A stretch of 64,000 bases of DNA from Amoebophrya sp. A120 (lineage: Eukaryota > Sar > Dinophyceae > Syndiniales > Amoebophryaceae). The DNA lies in contig CAJINV010000001.1 of the NCBI GenBank assembly GCA_905178155.1, positions 3,339,675 through 3,403,674 on the forward strand, given 5' to 3'. Below the pieces are notes generated by a model. The model was not told where the DNA came from and did not search any database. It saw nothing but the letters and a program-made list of their open reading frames with translations. Within the stretch, counting starts at the first letter, position 1, and each line of letters begins with the position of its first letter. Of this stretch, positions 45,901 through 57,900 are shown piece after piece. A program made the translations under genes and the position numbers.

Positions 45901-48900
45901 CGCAGCCGCAAAACCGCTATCGATTGCTTACGCGTAATTGCGGCCAGTGGGCGCTACGTGTGGCAGAACCCCCTTACCATCCAAGCCCGCGAGCAAGGTG
46001 GAGCTTCGGTTTGTGTAGCCTTGAAGGGTTAGTCTTACAAACTTGCTCGAGTCTTACTCTTTGGCCGGTTGCGCGCTATTACGTAAACAGGGGGCACATT
46101 GGTCATACTTGCTGACCTTATCACGATGACGGACAACCCCAAAGCGTGCCCCTTTCAAGCACTTTAGCCGACCTGTTTCCACGCACCCTTCTTCTGCGTT
46201 TCCGAAGAATCGGGCCCAAGGGCTCCGCCTACTCGGAGCCGCCATCGCGCCCGCCCCGGGGGGGCCCCTTGGGGAAAGGGGGGTGCTGCCTTAGCGCAGT
46301 CTTTTAAATTAGCAACCCTGTCGCCACTTCTTGTATATGTTTCTTCCTTCTTTCTTAGAAGCTAAGGCCGGATAGCATCGCCAGGCCGCGACTTCGCGGC
46401 CAGCGTTAACGAGATGATGAGCATCGCCGTGCCTTGTGGGCTAGCGGGAACGAGATGATCAGCGTAGGTCGGAGCAGGCGCCATCTTGTTTTAGATTTCT
46501 CTTTCTTCTGTTTCCCTCCTGGTCCCTCCTCCCTCCGCACGCGCCAGAACACCCCCACCCTTCATTTTCGGCTTCGCGAGTAGTTCTCCACTTCGCCTTA
46601 TGCTTTATTATTTTTTTTTATCTAGTCTGCCTCTTTGCTGTTCCTCAATTTCTTGAATTTGCGCACATGCCATTTTTCAGTGTGTTCTATTTTCATGCTC
46701 GTGTCTTCGTGCCTCTTTTTATGCCTCTAGGAGCCTTTGTCTTTATCAAGACCCCTGAACATCCTTGCGAGCTCCTCTTGCAGTGGGGTTTCGTACTTCC
46801 TCTGCCTGCTCCTTTTTCTCTCCTCCTCTCTTTTTCTTTTCTCTTCATTTTCCCGCATCTCCTCCTCCGACATCACTGGGTCGCTTCCCATTAGTTCTGC
46901 CAGTGTCGGGAATTCGTCTGGTTTCGCCTTTTCCTGTTCTCGTTCGCCCTGGTTCCCTGCATCTGTGGCGTCTCTCGTCTCCTCTTCCTTTTTTTTCTTT
47001 TTTAGTGATCCTTCATCCGTTTTCTGGTCCGCATTCAGCAACGCCCGCTTCCTCCTTGCGTCTTCTTTTTTTTCTTCTTCCCCCCATCCTACGCAGCAGC
47101 TGAAGAAGATGCGCGCGGCTTCCTCTGGTCCTCTGTCCCTGTAGTATCCCTGCCCTGCTTGGCCTAATTTGAATACGTATCCGGGCCGCGTGCCTTCGTA
47201 CGTTTCTGCCCTGTAAAAGTCACCCCTCTGGGCGTTTTCGCCATCCGGCTCCCTTTTATTATTTCCCTCCTCGCTTCTTTTGTCTGAGTCTCTGTCGTTC
47301 TTCATTTTTGTACTCTTCTCTTCTTCCTGATTGGGTTCAAGGTCTTCGGCCTCTTTCAATAGCTTGGTCGCCTTTTCGATAATTCCCAGGGCCCTCAGCG
47401 TTACCTCCTCCCCTCCTTGTTTCTTTTTAGAAGCGCAGTTTGTCATGCAGAATAGGCAACACATAGGAGCTCAGAAACTTGTCATGCTGAGCCAGCATTT
47501 GTAGCCTCATCATGAGACGCCACCCAGCATCACAAGTTTCCAGACCCAGACATTTTTACATTTGATAGACTGACATCCGACTCAATGATTGTCTCGCAGC
47601 ATTTTCGGTCGGCTGTGTCTGCTCCTCCGCGGGGGGTCTCCTTCCACAGCCGATTGCTGGTCGAACCAGCTTCTTTTATTGCAGCAGGAGCCGTATTGTT
47701 TTCACTGTCGACCTCCATCGCCGTCGGCTTGTCTTTGTCGTTATTTTCTACTACCGCAGTTGTACTTGGAGCAGTCTGTCCGACGTCCTTGCTCTCCACA
47801 GCGGCACCACTGGAAGTTGTAGCTGCTGCGCCTCCATTTGGAACTACCGCTGCTGGTGCTCCTTCGGCCTTCTCTTTCTCCTCGTTTATTTCCAACTCGG
47901 AAACTTTTTCTCGGATCTTCGCGAGCAGCTCATTCACTTTCAAGGCAACTTTATCCTGTCCCACCGCGCAAGCCGCGTTGTAGGCTTGGAGCGTGTCCTC
48001 GCGCATCTCCAACCCCTGGACCACCCGGTCCATGATCTTGTTTTCCTCAGTCGAGTTGTGAAACCGCACGTTTTTCAGCAGCAACATCCTACGCCCCTTC
48101 ATGTACCGGCCCACGCAGAAGGCACGAATCTGCCCGGGGGACATGCGAGTGTGGTACATCTGTTTTTTATTTTTATCGAGAATTGGTTTCAGATTTTGGT
48201 ATTGGTTTTTCAAAAAAATGATGCTCGAGAAAAATCCTAAAAAAAAAATGATCAAGTACACGTTCACATTCTGTACCTGGATCTGGTGTGTATCCGGGTC
48301 TGCCTCACACAATTTTCCGCACAAATCCCGCGTCTGGTCGGATTTCTGGATTAGCAGGTGGCAACACATCAGCAGCGAGTCCATGTAGCACGGCGGCTGG
48401 AGAACGGCGGTTGTTCTACTACCCGAAGAACTAGAACCCACCGCACCAGCTGCAGTTTCCGGCACACACAGAGTCGACAAAATTTCCAGCTCCGTCTCCT
48501 CCGGCTCGCGGTTTGCCTCGAGCTTGTCGTTCAAATCCGGATAGAGGAACGGGACAAAGGGGTAGGCCGCCTGCAGCTTCTCCACGTCCACCCCAGGCGG
48601 GAAGGTTTTCCCCCGCGCCGGGTGCTTGTTCCCGTACGCCGCGCCGATGGGGGTCTTCCTCAACAGAATCAGGAACAAGCGGAAGAGAAACTGAGGGGCG
48701 CTGTAAAAGCTGAAATTTCTCTTCGGCCCAAACCTTTTGCTCTCATCTGCGTTGTGGTTGTCTTCCAAGTTGTTTTTTGCGGACTCTTCTTCCGCGACAT
48801 CCGGCAAGCCTTCTGTAGGGTCCAACACGTACAACTGGTCACCGTGCATCAAATCCACGCTGGCAAATTTCTGCACGACGCTCCAGTCCCGGAAGAGGAA

Positions 48901-51900
48901 CATCGCCAGCGAGTGGAGCACGCACGCAAGTTCCCTTTCCAGCCGGTTTCGCTCCTGTTCGGTCAACGGTGGCTTCGCTTTTGATATTTCGTCCGCAGGT
49001 GTGGACATTGTCATCTTCTCGTCCCGCTGCTTATTCCGTGGGTTGCTCGCGGTCGCTTCGCTCTGCACGGCGGTCAGATACTTCTGCATACACCGGTGAA
49101 GCAAGGTTAGCAGTCTTTCCAGCGTCTTGCGCTGGTTCCGTATTTGTACCATCTTCCGCCGCTCCAGCTTTTCGTCATCCGGGGGGGAGAGACAGTAATA
49201 CAACAGGCCGTTGGCGAGCACGTGCCGCAAGAAATCCGGGGGAAAAAACTTTCGCACCGAGCGCACGCCGGTACTCTGTTCCTCTTCTCCTTGATTGTTT
49301 TCCATCGTCTTCAGCAAGTACGCGGCCGCTGCGGCATCCGCGGGCACCGTCGTTGAACTAGCGCCGGCGGTACTGCTATCCTGCGTCGTATGCTTCAAAG
49401 CGGTTGAGGCACTGTGGCTCCCCAGCGGCGGCCCCTTCGGGGGGGCCGGAATCGCGGTTAAGTTGCTGGTCATTGTTAAAACAGATGAGCCCTGTAGTTC
49501 GACACTACTTTGTAGCTCCTCTTCATCCTCAGACTCCGACGCGAGAGGGGAGGACCGGAGGGACACGTCTTGCGCGTACCGGTTTTGCTTTGCCTTTTGC
49601 TTGCCGAACGCGTCGGTCTGGACATAGTTGCAGTTCGCTACCGCCTCCGTCCACGCAGCCAGTGCCTTTTGCGGGATGTCCTGCTTCATAAATTGGTCGC
49701 GGACGTCGCTCGCGGTCGGCGTGCAGAGAACCTTCAGCACCTTCTCGGAAAATTTCGGCGTTGCGAGGGCCAGGTCTTGCAGGCAGATCGGCGACAAAAA
49801 GTGCCCCATCTGCAGCGGCGTGATGAAACGCTGCACGCCGGAAAGGGTTTTTTTCTCCGACAGCCACTGCTTCGTGTTGGATTTGTAGATCCACTCTTCC
49901 GCGAGGCAGTTGACGATCGCGCGCTCCAGTCCAGTGTCGCTGTCCAGGCTGGAAATCGCAATCGTCTATCCTGAGCAAAAACGTCCCCACCCCATAGTCA
50001 AGATGGGAAACCTGCTAGACAAATCAGCCAGCTTTGGTTGTTGTGCATGACAGATTTGGCCTCGCAGTGCAATCCTGTTTAGCTTGTTCAGCAGCATCAC
50101 AGATCTAGCCTATTATGCTGATTGGAGCATCCCAAATCCCAAAGAACGACTAGAAAATGCTTCTCATGGGGCTCCGCATGAGAAACATTCTCAGCATGCA
50201 GATTTGCATTACAACTATGGGGTGGGGACGTTTTTACATAGGATATCGTCTTCACTGTCATCATCAGCTGGTACTTCTCGTCCTTTTCGTCGGCCCACTT
50301 GGAATCCTGTTCCTTCTTGCCGCTGGTTTTCGCCTGCGTGGTGGGATTTGCTGTTGTACTAGAGGAAGATGCTCCTGGCGGTGGCTGTCCGAACGGAACA
50401 AACCCTCGGTAAGCTGCTGCACTACTTGGCGGTGGCGGGCCGCCGCGAGCGGCTGCTCCGCTTGTCGAGGAGTTCATCCCCGCGGCGCTGGAAGGTTGCG
50501 CGGCGCCAAAAATACCGCCCGCTTTCCCCACCAGCGCCTGAAACAAATCCTGCAACCCGGGCGGTGTCTCGTTCATAGCGGGAGCCAAGGTACTTTGTTC
50601 ATAGAGTAGTGATCCAGCAGTTGGGAGCTGCGCACTACTGCTAGAAGCACCTCCCGCAGAAGATGATCCACCTGCGCCGGTCCTCTGCGAGGAAATCTGT
50701 GATCCCAGATTCTGCTGTAGCGTCGTTAGTAAGTCTCCCAGGGAGCCCGCCGCCGCAGTCCCGGCCGCCGCTGCATTTGTTCCCGAGGTGACACTCTCGA
50801 CACTGCGCAAGAAATCCGCCTGGCGCTGCAAGTCGTCCCGTCGCGCCTCGGCGGCGCGGAGCTCCACCTCGGCGGCGCGGATCTCCATCTCCGCGTTTTG
50901 TTCGCGGTTCAACTGGTCCCACTGCGATTGAAGGTGATCCGCGAGGGCCACAGCCTGAGTTGTACCACTGCTGCTCGAAGTTGCTGGTGCGGCAGCTGCA
51001 CTACTCTGCGTTGTTGTAGTTCCTGGAGCAGCATTTACACCAGCAGAAGGTTCTTGCGGAGGTCCTCCTCCCGTAACAGCCACCGGCGGAAGATCCACCG
51101 GACTGCTCGAGGCAGATGATTGCTGTTGCTGCTGGATCTCCTCGAGGACCAGATTTGCCTCCTCTTCCTCCAGACTCTCTTGGTTCATCATGATGTAGTC
51201 CATCACATCGTCCCAGGACGGCGCCCCGCCCAGCGCCGTGACCGCGGTCCGGACCATGCGCTCGGAAAACCCGATGGTGATGAACGTTTCCATCTGTTCG
51301 TCCGTGAAGGGGAGTTGTCCCTGCGGGGACTCCGGCGGCGGGGGGATGGCATTGCTAGGAGGCGGGCTGGACGATGCTGCCGTTCCTCCTGCTGTTGGTC
51401 CCGTCGCTGGTGCAGTAGTACCACTCGTGCCTGCACTAGCGGCCGCTGCGGAGGCAGCGGGAGCCGTGGTCGATGGAGGCGGACCCGGTGGCGCTTTTGA
51501 CGCAAGTGTAGGCGGTGAAGTAGTAGAGGTTGTCGCTCCCGCTGCTGCTGTTGTTAATGCACTCCCGGTTGATGCGCCTGCTCCCGCAGTGCCACTCCCA
51601 GTGGCGGCAGCAGCACTACTCCCCGCTGCAGTAGCCGGCGTGCCTTGTGGAAGACCGGTACTACTACCTGGTGGTGGGACCACTCCGTGCAACGCAAAGT
51701 GCACCGCAGAGGCTACGTCCATCGGGGTATCCAAGGTGGTTGCACCGGGCGGTGAACTCGCCTTCGCATGATCTGCTGGCTGCGCGGCGGACGGCGCGCC
51801 CGTTGCTGAACTACTACTCGCGTTATTTGCAGGTGGCGCGGGCGGGCCACTGCGGCGAGTGGGTGCGGAAGAAGTTGCACCACTACCGTTTGTTGATGCA

Positions 51901-54900
51901 GCAACAGCGTTGAGCGCGGCAGCCAATCCAGCAGCGGCAGAAGCGTTGGCACTAGTACTGCTAGAAGTTGTTGTACTAGGACCACCACCTGGGGCTGCTT
52001 GTCCGGAAGAAGCACCTCCTGCACCAGGCGCGCTTGTAGTTCCCGCCCCATCGCTCCCGCCAAAGATTCCGGTGCTGAGCAGACCCCGGATTTGGTTTTG
52101 CAAATCTTGCGACGAGTTGGGCATCGGGCCCGTCGACCACATCCCCGACGGTGGGTTGACAAACGGGTTGTTGGCCATGTGGGCAACTTGTTGTGGCGCG
52201 GGCCCCCCGGGTTTCGGAAAGCCGAACTGCATCGCCGGTACTGGTGGCGGTTGATACGGCACCGGAGCGGTCGGGACACCGCCACCAGACATGCTCATGT
52301 ACTGCACGGACTGTTTCGGCACCGCGTAGGGGTAGGCGGACAGGTTCGAACTACTCGCAGAAGAGGACGTCGTGTTTTGTCCCGTGGAGGAACTATTGCT
52401 CACTTTGAACCGCATGGGCTCCGCGACCATGGGGGTGCCGTACCCGAGAAGTTCGCGCTCCACGATCTTGTCCCGCCGGATGTCTAAGTTGCCGAAGTCC
52501 GACGAGCTGCCCGCGTTGGTGATGAACGGAATGTAGGAGTTGCCGTAGTTCGTGTTGTTTCCGATCACGTTATTCACCGCATACTTCACCGTCCAGGAGG
52601 GCTTGCTCGCGTCGTTGCTGGGGGCGGAGTTCAGAGTCCAGCAGGTTTGGAACATCTGGAACATTTGGAACATAAGTTGGTCCGGAAGAACGGTCGCTGG
52701 TTTCAGTTGGTGACGCTTGTCGTTGCCCAGTTGGAGTAAACCGGTTGTACTGGAGTTGTTGTCAACCGCTTGCTGATGCTCGTCCTCCATCATGTCATCG
52801 GCCGCGAGAAGCGTTTTGTCACTTACCAAAACCGCCTGTCTGCGCAGTGCGAGCAAGTTCTGCCAGTGCACGTCCATCCGGTTCTGCTCTGGAACCTTGT
52901 CCGTGTTGGTCACCTTGACGAAAAAGGAGTGTAAATAGGGCACGATCATGGACAGGACGGAAGCGATAAGGTTGTGCGGCTCGTAGATGACCCCCACTTC
53001 CGTGAAGAACGCCTTCTGCAGTTCGGTCGTGAATTGCGTCGCGCCGCTTCTTTGCTGCTCGCAGAGGCGGTAGTATTGCTGCGAGATCGGACTGTCGAGC
53101 AGGCGCTTCAGATTGGTCGCTTTCTCAAACACGTCAAAGAACCCGCGGAGGGTAGCGGTCTTTTGCTTATACCGGTGTAACGAAGCCGCGGATTTTTTAC
53201 AAACAGCCAGCGGTAAAACCTTTGTCGCTTGCGCGGCGATGGGCTGGTAAGAAGTTTCTTGTGAAGTAGTGGATTCAGTCGGTTTTAGCAAAGACGATGA
53301 TGAAAGCGATGGCTCTACTTCCAGCACTTGATCCGCGTTGAACTCCTGCAAAAAGTGGTCGCCGCAGTACTTCATGGCTTGGCCCACTTGCGCCAACCCC
53401 TTGTTCTTCCACAAAAAGTCCAACAACTGCGCCCGCACGTGGTAATTGCCCGGCACCGGCCGCGGGACGCGCTTCCCGTTGTGCTCTTTGCTGCCCGCCT
53501 CGCTGTCCACGGGCTCGAAAAGCAGCAATTTCAACAGAGAGGTCGCTTCCCCAAAATACACATCCGGGTCCACAGTGGTCGAGATCGAGTCGACCTTCTC
53601 TTGGTGTCTCCGCCTGGTCTCCGATCCGAGCCCGAGGCCGCTGCTGCCCGGAGTCGTGAAGGACCTTGCTGATGTACTAGTTCCGGCCGCTTCCTTTCCC
53701 ACGGGGACTTGGCCGGAGGTGGTGAGTTTGGAGCTGTTCGGGTACAACTTTTTCATCCGGATCCGCTCCTCCTCGAACAAATCGGGCACGTCGAACAAGT
53801 CCCGCACCATCTTCATCAGGTATAAGCTGTTGACCCGGCCCTCGGTATTCAACTGCGCCCTCCCCCGCTTGCACGGGTAGTTGCTCACCCGGGCGACCAG
53901 GACGAAAAAGATCCGGAGCGTCTCGACGAAATTCTCGATGTCCAAAAAATTTTCCGCTTTCGCCTGACTACTCGTCGACCTCGGAGCGTTGGGCTCCACG
54001 AACGGCTTCGCGTCCTTCTGCCCGGTGGCAGCGGCTGTGTGGTCTTTCGGGTTGGAACTCGGGCTGCCCAGGGGCGGCTTTGGTACCTTTGCCGCAGTAG
54101 ATGACTTTGCGGAAGAGGAGGAGGAACTGGCGGCGTCGGAAGCATTGGAAATGCCTGCTGCGGAAGACGATGAATGGTTGTTCACCCCAGGTACGTGCTT
54201 TTGGTAGTACTCCTGGACCTGGTCGTGGCACGATTTCCAAGTTTTCCTTTTCGTGGATTTTCGCTCGTACAAATGCGAGCGTCTCTTCACCGACTGTTGG
54301 TACCGGCGGTAAGTTGCCACTTCCTCAAATAACCTGCCGTGTTCTAGCATGCTGTTGCTGTGGTTGTTGTGTTCTACTCCAGTACCTTCCAACTGAAAAG
54401 AATTGTCGTTCGCATCCATCATCTCGATATCGCCAGACATCGTCCTTTCCAGTGGCCGATTTAAAAATTCTGTATTCGCGGAAGATAACCCTGTGGCGGA
54501 GGAAGTAGAACAAGCTATCGGCGGGTTGTAGGTCCCGGATGCCAGGCTCTTGGCGTAGCCGAACAATAAAGGCTTCATTACGGGCGCTAAAACTTCCACC
54601 ACCGGCATCACGGACTTCAGCAGCGCCGCGGAAGGGCCGGAGGAGAAATTTGTGGTGCTCAAGCCCGAAACCAGAATGGGAATCACCAATTGCGTGCAGT
54701 TGTCCAGCCGGCTCAGGTTTGACAGCACCATCTCCTGCAGGAATTCCGGTTTGTTCGCCTGCTTCACCAGGAAATCACTTTTATCCAGCAACTCCTTCGG
54801 CACCCCGAGCCCCTTGCACAAAGTCCGGAACAACTGGCACACCGGGTGGCGCCCCTTCAGAATCGACAAAAATTGGGGCGGGAGACACGGCAAACAGACG

Positions 54901-57900
54901 ATTTCGACCAGGTCCTTCACGCCGATCCTTGCGTTGCCCGACATCCACTTCTGGGAGGCTTCCTGGGAGTTGAAAAAGTTGTCCAGAAAAGTGCAGTAGT
55001 TACTGAAACGATCGAGGAAGCGATAACCTGCTAAGCTCGTGGAGGAAGCAGGAGCCGTGGGATTGCTTGCACTTGTTGCGGAAGTGTTAGTGTTTGTTGT
55101 CGTTCCACCACCTCCAGTTGCAAACGGATTGTTTGCTATGCCTGTGCTGGCGCCGAAAATACTCTGCGTTGCTGCACCTATCCAGCTGCCAGCAGACATG
55201 GAAGCAGAAGATGCATCTGGTTTATTGCTATTCATAGAAGGCTGTTTTTGTTGCTGCACACCCGTCGTGGTACTACTAGATCCACTTGTTACAGGCACTT
55301 GCAAGATTGTATTAGGCGTGAATTCCGCGAGCTTTTTCCCTTCCTCGAGCAGGTCCTTCAGCACCTCGTGGCACGCGGTCACCGCTTTTTGTATCAAGCT
55401 GGGTCGGTGGCGCACCAAATCCTCAAACCCCTGTCCGATGACGACCATGAGTTTCTGGAAGCGCCGCTCCTCGCTGGTCCCGACCTTGTCCCGGTCGGAG
55501 GACGAGAGGCGGTAGAAGTGGTCTTCGTCATTTTCCTCCCATTCGTCTTCGGAGTTGACTGGTGGAAAGGCGTTCTCCGTGCCGGAAGAAGAGGCGGAAT
55601 TCCGGCCGGGCGGGAGGTTGTTGTTCATCGCTGCGGAGGTGGGGTCTGCAGCAGGAGAGGCTGTTGATGATCCACCGGGGAAAACGTTTCGTCCCGTAGT
55701 TGCACTGTGGCTGCTGTTATTTTCGTGGTAATTCAGCAACAACTGCGCGGAATTCCGGGACGACTCCTCGGTCTGCTCCGAAGCGCCAGACCCGCCGAGA
55801 ATCGCCGTCGCCAGCGAGTCCTTCAAATCGCCGTCCGGACTCAAGCTCCAAGACATGAGCAACTCGTCCCAGAGGAGCTGCCTCACCGGATTCAGTTCCG
55901 TCGGGATCTTGCTCGGGTCAAATTTCGGCCCCTTCAACTCTTTCGCTTTCTTCTTTTCCTTTTCCTCTTTTTCATCCAAAACCGAGTTCTTGCTTTCCAT
56001 TTTAGCTCCTATTTTATTGCCATCTCCGAGAGCAGCCTGCTGCGCCGCTGTTTTCGCCGCCCCATCAAGTTGGTCTGCTTTCGACAAGTCCGGCAGAGCT
56101 TTTTTGTAGAACTCCCGGAGTCTTTTCCGTTCCTTCAACGCATTCGCGTCGTTTTCGACGATTTCCTTGTACACTTTCGCGTCGATCACCAACTCGACCA
56201 AATGCTTCATCGCGTTGGCCTCGTTAATTTTCCCCTCCCCGGATTCGTGCAACACGAAGAAGGACAGAAACCCGGGCGCGATACGGAGGATGTGGTATCC
56301 TGAGTAAAAACGTACCCACACCAGAGTTGTCATGCGACTTTGCCATGACAGGAACATTTGTGATGCGCAACCCCATGACAGGCATTTTCAATCGTGTTTG
56401 GGAACTTGTAATGCTGTAAACAGGATCAGCAGATCGATTTGTGATGCGGCTTTCCTTGCTAACTTGCACTACCTTACGGACTGAAACTTGTCATGCGTGA
56501 CTCACAAAACTCCTAGGTTTGTGTTGCAAAATCCCCATCCTGACTCTGGTGTGGGTACGTTTTTACTCAGGATATGTGGTGCGCTTTGCTTTTGTCTTTG
56601 AACGCGAGCTATCCATTGCAAATATGTCTGAATCTGGGAGATTGGAAGACTTGTCATGCTCTGCTGACAGGTGACAAAGATCTGTCACGCATGTTGCGCT
56701 ACTGCGCTGCTTTTTTGTAAAATGCAAAAACGCAGCTTCTTCTCAAACAGTTTACGTAAGACCTAGTCGATCAGAAATTTGCCATGCGCGTCCCCATAAT
56801 ATTGGAGGTTGCTTACAATTCGCAAGCTAGCATCACAACTTTCCAGACCCAGACATATTTGCAATGCATACGAGCAGGCACTCGTCCAAGACCGGCATCA
56901 TCGTCGGCATGCTCGGCGGGTCTTCCCCCATCACGCGCATAATCACCTGGATCAGCTGTTCCCAGCAAGAAAACTTGTAGTACGGGGAGTGGAGGATGCA
57001 CTTCGTCACGTTCTGCATCGTCCGGGGCGCTGGTCTTTTCTGCGATACGGTGCTGGAAGAGGTTGCAGTTGTAGTACTGTTATCGGGCGACAGGGCGACC
57101 GTCATTTCCGTTGACGAGTTGACGATCTTTCGAACCATCGGGAACGAGCTGTCAGTGGTAGTTGGGATACTTGTTGAAGAGGATGTTGTTGTCGGGGTTA
57201 TTATTTCCTTCAGCGTCCAGAACCCGTCAGGTTTGATAGCATCTTCATCCGATCCGAACAACGAAGTCGTACTGTTTGTTGAAGCGGGAGGAACTACTCC
57301 TGCAGACGGCGCTGTAGCGACGTCCTCCATTTTTGCATCCTCCTGTTGATTCGCACTACTTCCGCCAGAAGTGGTTGTGTCTGCGGCGGCAGCGGCTACG
57401 CCAGCAGGACCACTACTACTGTTCATCGCAGCTGTTTGTTCCCCATTCGGAAAAACGCTCGACCCGTCCAACTGCCAGACACAGTTGTCGCTGAAAGCTG
57501 CCAAAATTCCTTGAGCCCCGGCCGGCGCAGTGTTAGTGAAGGTGTGCGCGGAGCTGGTACCGTAGCCCCAGAAGAGATTCAATAACGCGTCTAACAAGGC
57601 TTGCTTCTTATAGAACAATTCGTTCAACGCGAAATACGGTTCTAATCTGTCCACTAAGAACGGGTACCCGGTTTCCTTGGACGCGATTTTCCGGTCCTGC
57701 TTTTTGTTCAGCAAGTCTACGAAATTGAGATGAAAATCGATGATCCGCTCCTTTTTCGTCAGAGGGATCTCTCCGAGGGCCGTGTACGTCGGGATTTCCA
57801 TCATTGCCACGTCTAAATCTTCCGCTTCGTCCACCTCCATCGCGTCCACTGCGGGAAGGAAGAGCTTCCCGCCGGTGAAGAACGAGTTGGGTTTCGCGCA

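Larger units (their letters stand above)
45642..47567. mobile_element. Expanded 1.9-kb introner element, family A, with captured sequence
   Basis: The TATCAAATGTAAAAATGTCT end at 45642 and the mirror end at 47567 share the GACTG duplication at 45637-45641 and 47568-47572. Splicing gives ESDVSLALANLNVLEESR, joining the two large ligase exons in frame. Normal family members are about 250 bp, so roughly 1.65 kb is extra; it holds an open frame (46727-47464), a short tandem repeat and two GC hairpins. Confidence 0.9.

Noticed and set aside
45865-46330. GC-rich, structured stretch considered as an rRNA or tRNA gene
   Set aside because: It has hairpins and repeats but I could not match any tRNA cloverleaf or conserved rRNA segment.
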